33,122 nt of DNA from JBBRZF01 sp038236965 (GCA_038236965.1 JBBRZF010000018.1:1-33122); one strand, 5' to 3'; counted from the first letter of the stretch, positions 23,632-32,047 are shown. Notes: generated by a model not told the origin, from the letters alone. Made by a program: numbers and translations.

Positions 23632-25011
23632 ATGAAGATTCGCTCGCTCATCGCTGCCGTCGCGCTGTTCACACTCGCCGCCATCCTCACGGTGGTGAAC
23701 CATTACGTTGCACCCATGCCGGGAGGCGTGCTGTTCGCCGTGCGCTGGGTGGCCACCGTCGCGCTGGTGTTGTATGGACTCTCCAAGCGCACGCTGACGA
23801 CATGGATATTGGTGGCCATGGTCATTGGCGCGGAGATCGGGCACGACTTCCCTGTATTCGCCGTGAACCTGAGCGTCATCAGCATGGTCTTTTTGCGGAT
23901 GATCAAGACCATTATCGCGCCGCTGCTGTTTGCCACCCTGGTTAGCGGAATCGCCGCGCACTCGGACCTGAAGAAGGTCGGGCGCATGGGATTGAAGGCG
24001 ATCATCTATTTCGAGATCGTCACCACGCTGGCGCTGTTCATCGGGCTTGCGGCCATCAATCAGAGTCGCGCGGGAGTGGGCGCGCAGATTCCTCCGCCAA
24101 CGCCGGGCGAGACGCTGAGCGTTCAGAAACTCACTGCCACCGACACCATCCTGCATATCTTTCCGGAGAACATCGCTAAGTCCGTTGCCGAAGGGCAAGT
24201 GCTTCAGGTGGTGGTTTTCAGCATCATCTTCGGCATCGCGCTGGCCATGTTGAGCGAGAAGAAACGGCGTCCCCTGCTGGCGCTGACCGAGTCGCTGGCG
24301 GAGACGATGTTCAAATTCACGAACATCATCATGTTGTTTGCACCGATCGGAGTAGGCGCGGCCATCGCGTATACGGTGGGTTCCACGGGACTGAGCATCC
24401 TCGGCAACCTGGCGCAGCTACTGCTCACGCTGTACGTGGCGCTGTTCGTATTCATCGGAGGGGTGCTGCTTCCGGTGGCGTTGATCTTCAAAGTGCCGGT
24501 GCGCGAATTCGTGAAAGCCGTGGCGGAGCCGGTGTCGATCGCTTTTGGAACATCGAGTTCGGAAGCGGCATTGCCCCGCGCAATGGAGGCCATGGAGGCT
24601 CTGGGGGTGCCGCGACAGATCGTCGCCTTCGTTATGCCGACGGGCTACAGCTTCAATCTCGATGGCAGCACGTTGTACCTCTCGCTGGCTGCGATCTTCG
24701 TGGCGCAGGCTGCGGGCGTGCATATGTCGCTGGGTCAGCAACTGCTTCTGATGGTCACGCTGATGTTGACTAGCAAGGGCGTCGCCGGCGTTTCTCGCGC
24801 GGCGCTGGTGATTCTGCTGGGTACGGCAGGGTCGTTCGGATTACCGACGGAGCCGATCTTCATCCTTCTCGGCATCGATCAGTTGATGGACATGGCACGG
24901 ACTTCGGTGAACGTGCTGGGTAATTGCCTTGCGACGGTGGTGATCGCGAAGTGGGAAGGCGAGTTCCGGAAGGAAAAGATTTCGCCGGTGGTGGAAGAGG
25001 CGCTTACGTAG
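23632..25011 (+). CDS. Dicarboxylate/amino acid:cation symporter (DAACS, GltP/DctA-type)
   Basis: This 459-residue membrane transporter has the core elements of the DAACS family: SVISMVFLRMIKTIIAPLLF, the serine-rich hairpin FGTSSSEAALP, GYSFNLDGSTLY (equivalent to the NMDGT motif), TSKGVAGVSRAAL (hairpin 2) and MDMARTSVNVLGN in the last helix. The Arg in MAR is the position that contacts acidic substrate side chains, suggesting glutamate/aspartate or a dicarboxylate coupled to Na+ or H+. About 55 extra N-terminal residues form two further predicted hydrophobic segments (about 5-22 and 35-50) before the usual first helix. It starts 25 bases after dapD and may be cotranscribed. Its stop is followed by a 9-mer array. 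Confidence 0.9.
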   Translation: MKIRSLIAAVALFTLAAILTVVNHYVAPMPGGVLFAVRWVATVALVLYGLSKRTLTTWILVAMVIGAEIGHDFPVFAVNLSVISMVFLRMIKTIIAPLLFATLVSGIAAHSDLKKVGRMGLKAIIYFEIVTTLALFIGLAAINQSRAGVGAQIPPPTPGETLSVQKLTATDTILHIFPENIAKSVAEGQVLQVVVFSIIFGIALAMLSEKKRRPLLALTESLAETMFKFTNIIMLFAPIGVGAAIAYTVGSTGLSILGNLAQLLLTLYVALFVFIGGVLLPVALIFKVPVREFVKAVAEPVSIAFGTSSSEAALPRAMEAMEALGVPRQIVAFVMPTGYSFNLDGSTLYLSLAAIFVAQAAGVHMSLGQQLLLMVTLMLTSKGVAGVSRAALVILLGTAGSFGLPTEPIFILLGIDQLMDMARTSVNVLGNCLATVVIAKWEGEFRKEKISPVVEEALT

Positions 25012-25054
25012 GGTTTCAGAGGGTTCGTAGGTTTCAAAGGTTTCTTGAGGTTCG
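25009..25054 (+). repeat. Degenerate 9-mer array (GTAGGTTTC family) starting at the symporter stop codon
   Basis: The array reads AGAGGGTTC, GTAGGTTTC, AAAGGTTTC, TTGAGGTTC after a first TAGGGTTTC unit that contains the TAG stop (25009-25011). Confidence 0.85.
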
Positions 25055-25086
25055 GATATTCCGCGACATTTGACCGGGAGGGACTA

Positions 25087-25491
25087 ATGCGGCACTTGCT
25101 GGCTACAAAGGGTGAACCGGATTTCGAGTGGCGGGGCGGGGAGATCACGCGATTGGAGGCCTTCAGTGACGCGGTCTTCGCCTTTGCGGTGACGCTGCTG
25201 GTGGTCTCGCTGGAGGTGCCGCACACCTATCACGACCTGCTGAACGTGATGAAAGGGTTTCCGGCGTTCGCCATCTGCTTCGCCATGCTTTCGCAGGTTT
25301 GGTATCAGCACGCGAAGTTTTTTCGCCGCTTTGGATTGCAAGATGCGTACATCAGTTTCCTGAACTGCGTGCTGCTGTTCGTCGTGCTGTTCTATGTTTA
25401 TCCGCTGAAATTTCTGTTCACGATGGTGATAGGCAACCTGACCGGTGGCAGGCTACTGCCTTCCGGTGAACTTGAGACGAGTTGGCAGTGA
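25087..25491 (+). CDS. N-terminal half of a frameshifted TMEM175-like (DUF1211) channel
   Basis: ATG at 25087 has GGGAGG about 6 bases upstream. The protein begins with a polar stretch, then RLEAFSDAVFAFAVTLLVVS, the (R)xxxFSD filter signature of the TMEM175 potassium-channel family (FSD at residues 26-28). Three hydrophobic segments follow, ending YPLKFLFTMVI. The frame then stops at 25491 after ELETSWQ. The remaining helices lie in the next frame (25445-25831). A one-base insertion near 25475-25485 would reconcile them. An intact bacterial TMEM175 has about six helices; here the first three or so are in this frame and the rest in the next. A real pseudogene or an assembly error are both possible. 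Confidence 0.78.
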   Translation: MRHLLATKGEPDFEWRGGEITRLEAFSDAVFAFAVTLLVVSLEVPHTYHDLLNVMKGFPAFAICFAMLSQVWYQHAKFFRRFGLQDAYISFLNCVLLFVVLFYVYPLKFLFTMVIGNLTGGRLLPSGELETSWQ

Positions 25492-25831
25492 GGCGCGTTT
25501 GCTGATGGTGATCTATGGCGTGGGATTTGCCGCCGTGTTCTTTATGTTGGCCTTAATGTATTGGCAGGCTTACAAAAAGCGCGAGTCGCTGGAGCTGAAT
25601 GAACTGGAAATCCACCGCACGCGGCACAGCCTTGTTGACCATTGTGCGATGGCGGGAGTTGGATTAATTTCCGCGCTGCTGGCTTTGGTGGTGCCGGAGC
25701 AGATGGTGGGTTCGGCTGGATTTGTGTACTTCGTTATAGGTATTTACCACTCGGTGGCGGGAGCGAAGTTCGGCAAGCAAGACCGCTTGATACTGGAACG
25801 TATGCGAAAATCTGCGGTGGCGACGAGCTAG
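25445..25831 (+). CDS. C-terminal half of a frameshifted TMEM175-like (DUF1211) channel
   Basis: The frame from 25445 (first GTG) reads the continuation of the upstream half. After LRRVGSEARLLMVIYGVG it has three to four hydrophobic stretches, with AVFFMLALMYWQAYKKRE and then LELNELEIHRTRHSL, the kind of linker seen in bacterial TMEM175 proteins before the last helices. The listed GTG is unlikely to be a natural start; most of the protein joins in from the upstream frame. It is followed by a REP-like palindrome and a convergent EcsC-family gene. Confidence 0.72.
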   Translation: MAGYCLPVNLRRVGSEARLLMVIYGVGFAAVFFMLALMYWQAYKKRESLELNELEIHRTRHSLVDHCAMAGVGLISALLALVVPEQMVGSAGFVYFVIGIYHSVAGAKFGKQDRLILERMRKSAVATS

Positions 25832-25877
25832 CGGATTCCTCAAGCAAGAACTAATACGAGCTTCGCTCGCCCTGCCA

Positions 25878-25902
25878 CGGACGAGGGCGTCCGGGCCCAC
25901 GT
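25878..25902. repeat. REP-like palindrome, copy 2 (CGGACG-aggg-CGTCCG)
   Basis: A 6-bp stem with loop AGGG is followed by GGCCCACGT, matching the copy at 12977-13003. It lies in the 87-base gap between convergent genes. Confidence 0.82.
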
Positions 25903-25918
25903 AGATCAAAGTCAACGT

Positions 25919-26614
25919 CTACAGGCCACTCGCTTCGGCGGATTCCGGCAGCAGGTGGGTGGCTTCGTATTGACTGCGGGCCCGCATGTGGCGTTCGCGG
26001 AAATGGGTCATGGCTCGCTCTCCCCATGCGCGCACGAAATAATAGTTGAGTGCCGCACCGATGGCGGAGCTGGCAATGGGGATCACGCGACCCGCCCACT
26101 TCTCCACGACTTCCGTGCTGGCGGATACGGCGATTTTCTGAATCACCTTGGGAACAAAGCGGCGGACCACGCTGCGCTCAATGAGTTCCCGGCTGATATC
26201 GACGCCGGCGGCCGTGGCAGCCGCGACCCAGAGGTCGGCAACTTCTTCGTCCGTGTTGTATTGGAATCCGTAGACGAGGCTGAGCTTCTGCACGGTTCGC
26301 ATGGTGATGGCCGAGAGGATTCCGAGATCGGGGACGAGGGTGAGCAGGCCGCCGAGTCCCATGCCTGCGCCTTCGGCGGCAGCCATTTTCATGCCTGCAC
26401 GAATCGTCTGTAGCGCGATTTCGTCGAGTTGGTGGACCGGCACGCTGACCATTCCATCGAAGCTCTGCACCGGCAGTCCGTGCGCTGTGCGTAGATGGAG
26501 CAGGAACTCCTGTGGCTCCACTTTTATGGTTTCGTAAGCGCGCGAAAATCCTTTTTGCAGAGCCGATTGCACACGGCGCGCCAACCACGACGAGTTCTGG
26601 ACAGCTCCACTCAT
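25919..26614 (-). CDS. EcsC-family protein
   Basis: This 231-residue protein has the EcsC pattern. A helical amphipathic start (SSWLARRVQSALQKGFSRAY) is followed by VPVHQLDEIALQTI and a Gly-rich hydrophobic core, GAGMGLGGLLTLVPDLGIL. Next come TVQKLSLVYGFQYN, and AIGAALNYYFVRAWGERA near the end. Bacillus EcsC is encoded with the EcsAB transporter, but no ABC genes are here, so the role is unknown; a peripheral or integral membrane protein is likely. ATG at 26614 is clear. It is divergent from the RNase J gene, with 155 bases between them for both promoters. Confidence 0.85.
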   Translation of the reverse strand: MSGAVQNSSWLARRVQSALQKGFSRAYETIKVEPQEFLLHLRTAHGLPVQSFDGMVSVPVHQLDEIALQTIRAGMKMAAAEGAGMGLGGLLTLVPDLGILSAITMRTVQKLSLVYGFQYNTDEEVADLWVAAATAAGVDISRELIERSVVRRFVPKVIQKIAVSASTEVVEKWAGRVIPIASSAIGAALNYYFVRAWGERAMTHFRERHMRARSQYEATHLLPESAEASGL

Positions 26615-26769
26615 TGCTCGTTCATCCTAATCGTTCTGCCAGGAAGATTGCGCCTGTTGCGTGCGCGGCGCCTGATGTTTGGATGCCGCAATCAGAGTGT
26701 GAGCGCAAGAATATAAGGACAGCTGGACGGAACAGCACCAGCCTGTTTCCTGTGCTAGCATCAAAGGTA

Positions 26770-28446
26770 ATGCCCACTGGAAAGTTACAAGTAGTGCCGC
26801 TAGGCGGCCTCGGCGAATTTGGAATGAACTGTATGGCCGTGCGTTGGGGCGATGACATCATCGTCATCGACGCCGGATTGATGTTTCCCGAAGGCGAGTT
26901 GCTCGGGGTAGACATCGTCGTCCCCGACATCACTTACCTCATCGAAAACCGCGCCCACGTGCGCGGCATCGTGCTGACCCACGGACACGAAGACCATATC
27001 GGCGGACTTCCCTACATCCTCTCGGAACTGAATGTGCCGGTCTATGGCACGGAGTTCACGCTGGCGTACGTGGAAGGCAAGCTTGAAGAACACGGCCTGC
27101 TTGACGACGCCACGCTGAATGAGATTCGCGCGGGCGAACGCTTTCGCATCGGGCCCTTCACGATCAATCCCATACAGGTAACGCATTCGCTGGTGGATTG
27201 CGTGGCGCTGGCCATCCACACGCCGCTGGGTGTGATCATCCACACCGGCGATTTCAAAGTGGATCCTACGCCGACGGACAACAAGCTTTTCGATCTCCAC
27301 ACCTTTGCCGAATATGGCAAAGAGGGTGTGTTGGCGCTGTTCCAGGATTCCACGAACGTGGAGCGCGCAGGCTACACGCCTAGCGAACGCGCGGTGCGTC
27401 CGCGATTCGTCGATATCTTCACGCACACACAAAAGCGGCTCTTCATCTCGTGCTTCTCGTCGTCCATCCATCGCATCAACCTGGCGCTGGAACTCGCGCA
27501 TGAGTTCAACCGCAAGGTTGCGCTGGTGGGACGCTCGATGACGGAGTCCACGGAGATAGCGCAGGATTTCGGCTACATCAATGTGCCTAGCAGCCTGTTC
27601 ATCCATCCCGGACAGATCAAGGACTTCCCGCCCGAGCAGGTTTGCGTGATGATAAGCGGCACCCAGGGCGAGCCGATGTCTGCCCTCTCGCGCGCAGCCG
27701 TGGACAACCACAAGCACGCAAAGATCGAGTCGGGCGATACCGTTGTGTTGTCGTCGCGCATCATTCCCGGCAACGAAAAAGCCATCTATCGCGTGGTGGA
27801 CCATCTCTTCCGCCGCAACGCGCACGTCATCTACGATGACGGGTCCAAGCCCCCGGTGCATGTTTCCGGCCACGCCAGCCAGGAAGAGCTGAAGCTGATC
27901 ATCAACCTGGTGCGCCCGAAGTATTTCATTCCCGTGCACGGCGAATATCGCCAACTGAAGTTGCATGCGGAACTGGCTGCGGCCATGAAGAACGCGGTCG
28001 GCAACGTGATGATGATCGAGAGCGGCGACATTCTTGAGTTCGACGAACTGGGTGCGCGCAAGGCCGGCAGGGTAGCCGTCGGACGCGTGTGCATCGATTC
28101 GGGCGGCTCCATGAGCGACGTCGTGGAAGACCTGGTCATCCGCGACCGCCGGCATCTGAGCGAAGACGGTATCGTGCTGCCCATCATCGCCATCAACAAA
28201 TTGACCGGCAAAGTCGAACGCTCGCCGGAGATCGTGATGCGCGGATTCGCAGGCGCGCCGGAAGACGACCGCGCCTTCCTGGAACTTGCGCGTGACACCG
28301 TGATGAGGACGCTGGACCAGTCGAGTTCGGAAGAAAAAGGCGACTACGGCGTTATCAAGGAAAAGATCCGGCAGGACCTGAAACGCTTCATCAACAAGCA
28401 TACCCAGCGCCGTCCGCTGGTGATGCCGGTGATCCTGGAAGTTTAG
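26770..28446 (+). CDS. rnj: Ribonuclease J (metallo-beta-lactamase/beta-CASP)
   Basis: This 558-residue RNase J acts as 5'-3' exonuclease and endonuclease in mRNA decay and rRNA maturation. The metal-binding site is HGHEDHIGG (71-79), with GVIIHTGDFKVD further on carrying another ligand. The beta-CASP domain contains FISCFSSSIHRIN and the later HVSGHASQEE and PVHGEYRQLK, and the C-terminal domain follows. The length matches the Bacillus enzymes. The open frame extends 86 codons upstream to 26512 without sense, so ATG at 26770 (MPTGKLQVVPLGGLGE) is the start, with AAAGG just upstream. A clear terminator follows. Diderms often rely on RNase E, so an RNase J fits a lineage that uses this enzyme. 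Confidence 0.94.
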   Translation: MPTGKLQVVPLGGLGEFGMNCMAVRWGDDIIVIDAGLMFPEGELLGVDIVVPDITYLIENRAHVRGIVLTHGHEDHIGGLPYILSELNVPVYGTEFTLAYVEGKLEEHGLLDDATLNEIRAGERFRIGPFTINPIQVTHSLVDCVALAIHTPLGVIIHTGDFKVDPTPTDNKLFDLHTFAEYGKEGVLALFQDSTNVERAGYTPSERAVRPRFVDIFTHTQKRLFISCFSSSIHRINLALELAHEFNRKVALVGRSMTESTEIAQDFGYINVPSSLFIHPGQIKDFPPEQVCVMISGTQGEPMSALSRAAVDNHKHAKIESGDTVVLSSRIIPGNEKAIYRVVDHLFRRNAHVIYDDGSKPPVHVSGHASQEELKLIINLVRPKYFIPVHGEYRQLKLHAELAAAMKNAVGNVMMIESGDILEFDELGARKAGRVAVGRVCIDSGGSMSDVVEDLVIRDRRHLSEDGIVLPIIAINKLTGKVERSPEIVMRGFAGAPEDDRAFLELARDTVMRTLDQSSSEEKGDYGVIKEKIRQDLKRFINKHTQRRPLVMPVILEV

Positions 28447-28460
28447 GACAACTTGCAGTG

Positions 28461-28496
28461 GCCCCATTCTGGCGATGCCAGTGTGGGGCTTTTCTT
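28461..28496 (+). terminator. Strong intrinsic terminator after RNase J
   Basis: The outer stem GCCCCA (28461-28466) pairs with TGGGGC (28484-28489). The inner stem CTGGC (28469-28473) pairs with GCCAG (28477-28481) around a 3-base loop. TTTTCTT follows (28490-28496). It begins 15 bases after the rnj stop and rules out a hydrolase start upstream of it. Confidence 0.92.
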
Positions 28497-28518
28497 CGTT
28501 CGCGGCTTTCTTGTTCGC

Positions 28519-29667
28519 ATGTGCAAGTTGTTTCGCTACACTCCCTGTGTGCGACGCATCGGACTCATCCTCAGCTTGCTGCTTGTTGTCGGATACTTCC
28601 CGGCACGGCCCTATCTGGAGGCCACGGCAGTCCTTCGCCGCATCGAAAATCCCACCGACAATTCCCTGCTCGCTAATTACGGAACCCACAAAGTAAGCGT
28701 CGCCCTGCTGCCGTTGAATACTCCCAGCGGCACGGTGCGCGCGCGGATTTATACGCCGGAAGGGGTGAAGAATCCGGCGGCGCTGGTGCTGGTGCATGGC
28801 GTGCATCATCTCGGGATTGACGAACCGCGCATGGTAAACTTCGCGCGCACGCTGGCTTCGCACGGAGTGATCGTGATGACGCCGGAGTTGCCACGACTGG
28901 CTGATTACACGGTGGACGCGACGTCGGAGCCCATCATCGGCGCGGCCGTGCTGGAACTCGCGAGTGGACTGCATCGCCAGCGCGTAGGCCTCATGGGACT
29001 TAGTTTCGCCGGCGGACTGTCGCTCATCGCGGCGACGGACGCGCAGTTTGCGCCGCATATCTCCTACGTAGTGGCAATCGGCCCGCATGACGATCTGGAG
29101 CGCGTCATGCGTTTCTTCGCCACCGACACGATTGCCGGGCCTGATGGCGCGATCTTGCAGATGCCTGCGCATGAATACGGGCCACTGGTCGTGGCCTATT
29201 CGCATCCGGAAGATTTTTTCCCGCCCGAAGATGTGGCCAAGGCGCACGAGGCCTTGCGACTGCTCCTGTGGGAGCATGGCAAAGATTCCGAGGCCATCAT
29301 GCGCACGCTTTCGCCTGCGGGACAGCGACTGATGCAGGCCTTCTACCAGCAGCACAGAGAGCAGTTCGATGCGCAGATGCTGGCGCACCTGGACGGACAT
29401 CGCGCGGCAATGCGGGCGGCGTCTCCGGCGGGCAAGATGCAGCGCATCGCGTGTCCGGTGCTCCTTCTGCATGGTGCGGGAGACAACGTGATTCCCCCGA
29501 CAGAAACAGAGTGGCTGGCGCGAGAGATTCCTCCGCACCATCTTCGCGCCGTGCTCATCTCTCCGGCAATCAGCCACGTAGCGATCGGCGGCCCCGGACC
29601 AACGTTGCGCGACAAGTTCGCGCTCGTGCGCTGGATGAAGGAGCTGCTCTCGCAAGCAAGAGAGTGA
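28519..29667 (+). CDS. Membrane-anchored or secreted alpha/beta hydrolase
   Basis: This protein of about 382 residues has one hydrophobic segment near the N-terminus (LILSLLLVVGYF). The catalytic domain has ALVLVHGVHH (oxyanion-hole HG), the nucleophile elbow GLSFAGG (Ser162), LLLHGAGDNVIP (acid Asp) and SHVAIGG (His). The substrate is unknown; esterase or peptidase are both possible. ATG at 28519 is used. A GTG at 28549 would give a cleaner signal peptide (start RRIGLILSLL), and the frame upstream of 28519 runs through the rnj terminator. An 8-mer array follows the stop by 6 bases. Confidence 0.82.
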   Translation: MCKLFRYTPCVRRIGLILSLLLVVGYFPARPYLEATAVLRRIENPTDNSLLANYGTHKVSVALLPLNTPSGTVRARIYTPEGVKNPAALVLVHGVHHLGIDEPRMVNFARTLASHGVIVMTPELPRLADYTVDATSEPIIGAAVLELASGLHRQRVGLMGLSFAGGLSLIAATDAQFAPHISYVVAIGPHDDLERVMRFFATDTIAGPDGAILQMPAHEYGPLVVAYSHPEDFFPPEDVAKAHEALRLLLWEHGKDSEAIMRTLSPAGQRLMQAFYQQHREQFDAQMLAHLDGHRAAMRAASPAGKMQRIACPVLLLHGAGDNVIPPTETEWLAREIPPHHLRAVLISPAISHVAIGGPGPTLRDKFALVRWMKELLSQARE

Positions 29668-29673
29668 AAAAAT

Positions 29674-29712
29674 ATTTACGGATTTCCGGATTGCAGGATT
29701 TCAGGATTGAAG
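29674..29712 (+). repeat. Degenerate 8-mer array (ATTTACGG family) after the hydrolase stop
   Basis: The units are ATTTACGG, ATTTCCGG, ATTGCAGG, ATTTCAGG, then ATTGAAG. AAATCCGG occurs twice downstream (near 29735-29760) in inverted sense, so a hairpin with the array is possible. Confidence 0.85.
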
Positions 29713-29818
29713 ATCGAAATCAAAGACGGGTCTTAAATCCGGCACTCCACAAATCCGGCGATCCGAAAATTGCTCCTGCCAGTTTGTATTTTTGCCTTCG
29801 CTCGTTTGTAATCAGTGA

Positions 29819-30784
29819 GTGATCTCTCTGGCTGACATTAAGAAGGCGCAGACTCGACTACGCGGTATCGCCGCACGCACCCCACTGATTCGCTACTACG
29901 GGCCGGAGACGGCGGACGGGCAGCAGCTCTGGTTCAAGCCGGAGAGCCTGCAGCCCATCGGCAGTTTCAAGCTACGCGGCGCTTACAACATGATCGCCTC
30001 GCTCACGGACGAAGAGCGCAGACGCGGCGTCATCACCTATTCGAGCGGCAATCACGCGCAGGGCGTCGCCTACGCCGCGCGCGCCATGAAGACCAAGGCC
30101 GTCATCGTCATGCCGCGCAACGCGCCCAAGGTGAAAATGGACACGACCGTCGCGCTCGGCGCGGAGATAGACCTGGTTGGTCCCGGCAGCCTCGAACGAC
30201 AGCAGCGCGCCGAGGCCTTGGCCTTGCAGCACGGCTACATCATCATCCCTCCCTTCAACGACGAGCGCATTATCGCCGGGCCGGGAACCATCGGACTGGA
30301 AATTCTGGAAGACCTGGCGGACGTGGACCTGGTGCTGGCTCCCGTCGGCGGAGGCGGCCTACTCTCAGGCATCGCATCGGCCATCAAGCTGAGCGGCTCC
30401 AAGGCGAAGGTCATCGGCGTGGAGCCGGAGCTGGCGAATGACGCGCAGCAATCCTTCCGGGCCGGCAAATTGGTGAAGATATCCGCAGAGCGCGCATCGA
30501 GCACACTGGCCGATGGACTGCGCACACAACAGATCGGCCCCATTAACTTCGAACATATTCGCGCTTACGTGGACGACATCATCACCGTGGGCGAAGGCGA
30601 GATCCGCACGGCGATGCGGCAGATGGTCGGCCAGGCTCGCATCGTTCCTGAACCCAGCGGCGCGGTCACTTTCGCGGCATGGCTCTGCCACGCGAAGGAG
30701 CTGCCCGAGCACCGCAAGGCCGTCGTGGTAGTGAGCGGCGGCAACGTCGAAGCAAAGATGCTGGCGGAGATCATCACGGAGTAA
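29819..30784 (+). CDS. Threonine ammonia-lyase/serine racemase-type PLP enzyme, short form
   Basis: This 321-residue fold-type II PLP enzyme has PIGSFKLRGA (47-56) with the PLP Lys51, SSGNHAQG (75-82), the phosphate-binding loop PVGGGGLLSG (175-184) and a conserved Ser/Gly segment VVSGGNV near the end. It probably deaminates threonine or serine to the 2-oxo acid, or racemises serine; these cannot be separated by sequence alone. There is no C-terminal ACT domain, so allosteric control by isoleucine as in biosynthetic IlvA is not expected. The GTG start at 29819 directly follows an in-frame TGA. No clear ribosome-binding site is visible. Confidence 0.85.
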   Translation: MISLADIKKAQTRLRGIAARTPLIRYYGPETADGQQLWFKPESLQPIGSFKLRGAYNMIASLTDEERRRGVITYSSGNHAQGVAYAARAMKTKAVIVMPRNAPKVKMDTTVALGAEIDLVGPGSLERQQRAEALALQHGYIIIPPFNDERIIAGPGTIGLEILEDLADVDLVLAPVGGGGLLSGIASAIKLSGSKAKVIGVEPELANDAQQSFRAGKLVKISAERASSTLADGLRTQQIGPINFEHIRAYVDDIITVGEGEIRTAMRQMVGQARIVPEPSGAVTFAAWLCHAKELPEHRKAVVVVSGGNVEAKMLAEIITE

Positions 30785-30873
30785 GGCAGGCACTTTTAGC
30801 GCGGTCGTGCTACATTTCTGGAACCGTGAGCGGTGTGGGCCGCTCACAAATCTTGTGCCTTCCGGAGCTTCCG

Positions 30874-31902
30874 ATGTCTACCGCACCCCAGCAACATTCT
30901 GTTCCTGACCCAGTCATGCACGCCATGCACGCCGCGATGGGCGTGTGGTTGGTCGCCTGTCTACGCGCCACTTTCGAATGCAACCTGGCGGACGAACTTG
31001 CCTCCGGGCCGAAGCCGATCGCGGAGATCGCGAAAAAATCCGGGCTGAACGAGAACGCGCTTTATCGCTGCGTGCGGGCGCTGGCGACCGCGGGATTCTT
31101 CACCGAAGTTTCTCCGCGAGTCTTCGCAAATACGCCGTCATCGGACGCGATGCGGACGGACCATCCGGCGAAGATGCACGACATGATGGTCTGGATCACC
31201 AACAGCTTTCATTTCCGCACCTACGCCGAGTTCATGCATTCGGTACGCACGGGAGAGACCTGCGTGGAGAAGGCGGTGGGGATGCCGGTGTTCGACTATT
31301 TCCCAACGGATGAGGCGGCAAATCGCGAGTTCAACAACGCGATGACCGCGATGTCGGAGGCCGTTGTGCCGGCCGTGCTGGAGACCTACGACTTCACCGG
31401 CATGGGCACCATCTGCGACGTCGCCGGCGGACACGGCGCATTGCTGGCAGCCGTGCTCAATAAGCATAAGGACCTCGACGGAATCCTCTTCGATCTGGAA
31501 CACGTGCTCGTTGGGGCGCGCGATCGCATAGGGAAGATGGGTCTGGCCTCGCGTTGCGAACTCATCGCGGGCAATTTCTTCGAATGCGTGCCTCCGGCGG
31601 ATTCCTACATGATGAAGCACATCATCCACGACTGGGACGAACCGAAGGCGCTCACCATCCTGCGCGGATGCGTGAAGGCCATGCGCGGCAATGGCAAGGT
31701 GCTGCTGGTGGAGTCCGTCCTGCCGGGCATGAACGAGCACAGCATGGGCAAGTGGGTAGACATCGAGATGCTGACCATGCCCGGCGGACGCGAGCGCACG
31801 GAAGAGGAATATCGCGAGTTGCTGGCGAAGGCCGGATTGAGGATGACGCGAGTGATTCCGAATACTTCTCCGCTGTGGGTGATCGAGGCGGTGAAGGCGT
31901 AG
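30874..31902 (+). CDS. SAM-dependent O-methyltransferase, COMT-like (Methyltransf_2)
   Basis: This 342-residue protein has an N-terminal dimerisation/winged-helix domain (about 20-90, with AEIAKKSGLNENALYRCVRA). The SAM domain follows, with motif I in ICDVAGGHGALLAA (180-193) and FDLEHV (206-211). Its catalytic His is in KHIIHDWDEPKALTIL; H252 before DW matches the plant COMT general base. The frame runs on from the threonine dehydratase end but lacks a start until ATG 30874, preceded by CCGGAGC. Such enzymes methylate phenolic or polyketide hydroxyls. No biosynthetic cluster is nearby, so the substrate is unknown. A 9-mer array follows the stop. Confidence 0.88.
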   Translation: MSTAPQQHSVPDPVMHAMHAAMGVWLVACLRATFECNLADELASGPKPIAEIAKKSGLNENALYRCVRALATAGFFTEVSPRVFANTPSSDAMRTDHPAKMHDMMVWITNSFHFRTYAEFMHSVRTGETCVEKAVGMPVFDYFPTDEAANREFNNAMTAMSEAVVPAVLETYDFTGMGTICDVAGGHGALLAAVLNKHKDLDGILFDLEHVLVGARDRIGKMGLASRCELIAGNFFECVPPADSYMMKHIIHDWDEPKALTILRGCVKAMRGNGKVLLVESVLPGMNEHSMGKWVDIEMLTMPGGRERTEEEYRELLAKAGLRMTRVIPNTSPLWVIEAVKA

Positions 31903-31904
31903 AG

Positions 31905-31931
31905 ACAGGTTTCGTAGGTTTCGGAGGTTTC
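31905..31931 (+). repeat. Degenerate 9-mer array (GTAGGTTTC family) after the methyltransferase stop
   Basis: The order is CAGGTTTC, GTAGGTTTC, GGAGGTTTC, then GAAGGGT, starting 3 bases after the TAG at 31900-31902. It is the same unit as at 20605 and 25009. Confidence 0.82.
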
Positions 31932-32047
31932 GAAGGGTGGGGCTGATCCCGCCCTTCGCTGCGCTCGGGGTGGGCACCCGAGTTGCTACGCTGCATCCAA
32001 GCTGAGTTGATGCTGTATCCTTTTGTGTTGTGCAGAGGAGAGCCGCT

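Noticed and set aside
28453..28518. Hydrolase start at a TTG upstream of the rnj terminator
   Set aside because: It would translate through the terminator hairpin; the ATG at 28519 or GTG at 28549 is more sensible.
26800..29655. Very long minus-strand open frame (951 codons) opposite RNase J and the hydrolase
   Set aside because: It overlaps two clear plus-strand genes and a terminator; Arg/His-rich composition is typical of an antisense shadow in GC-rich DNA.
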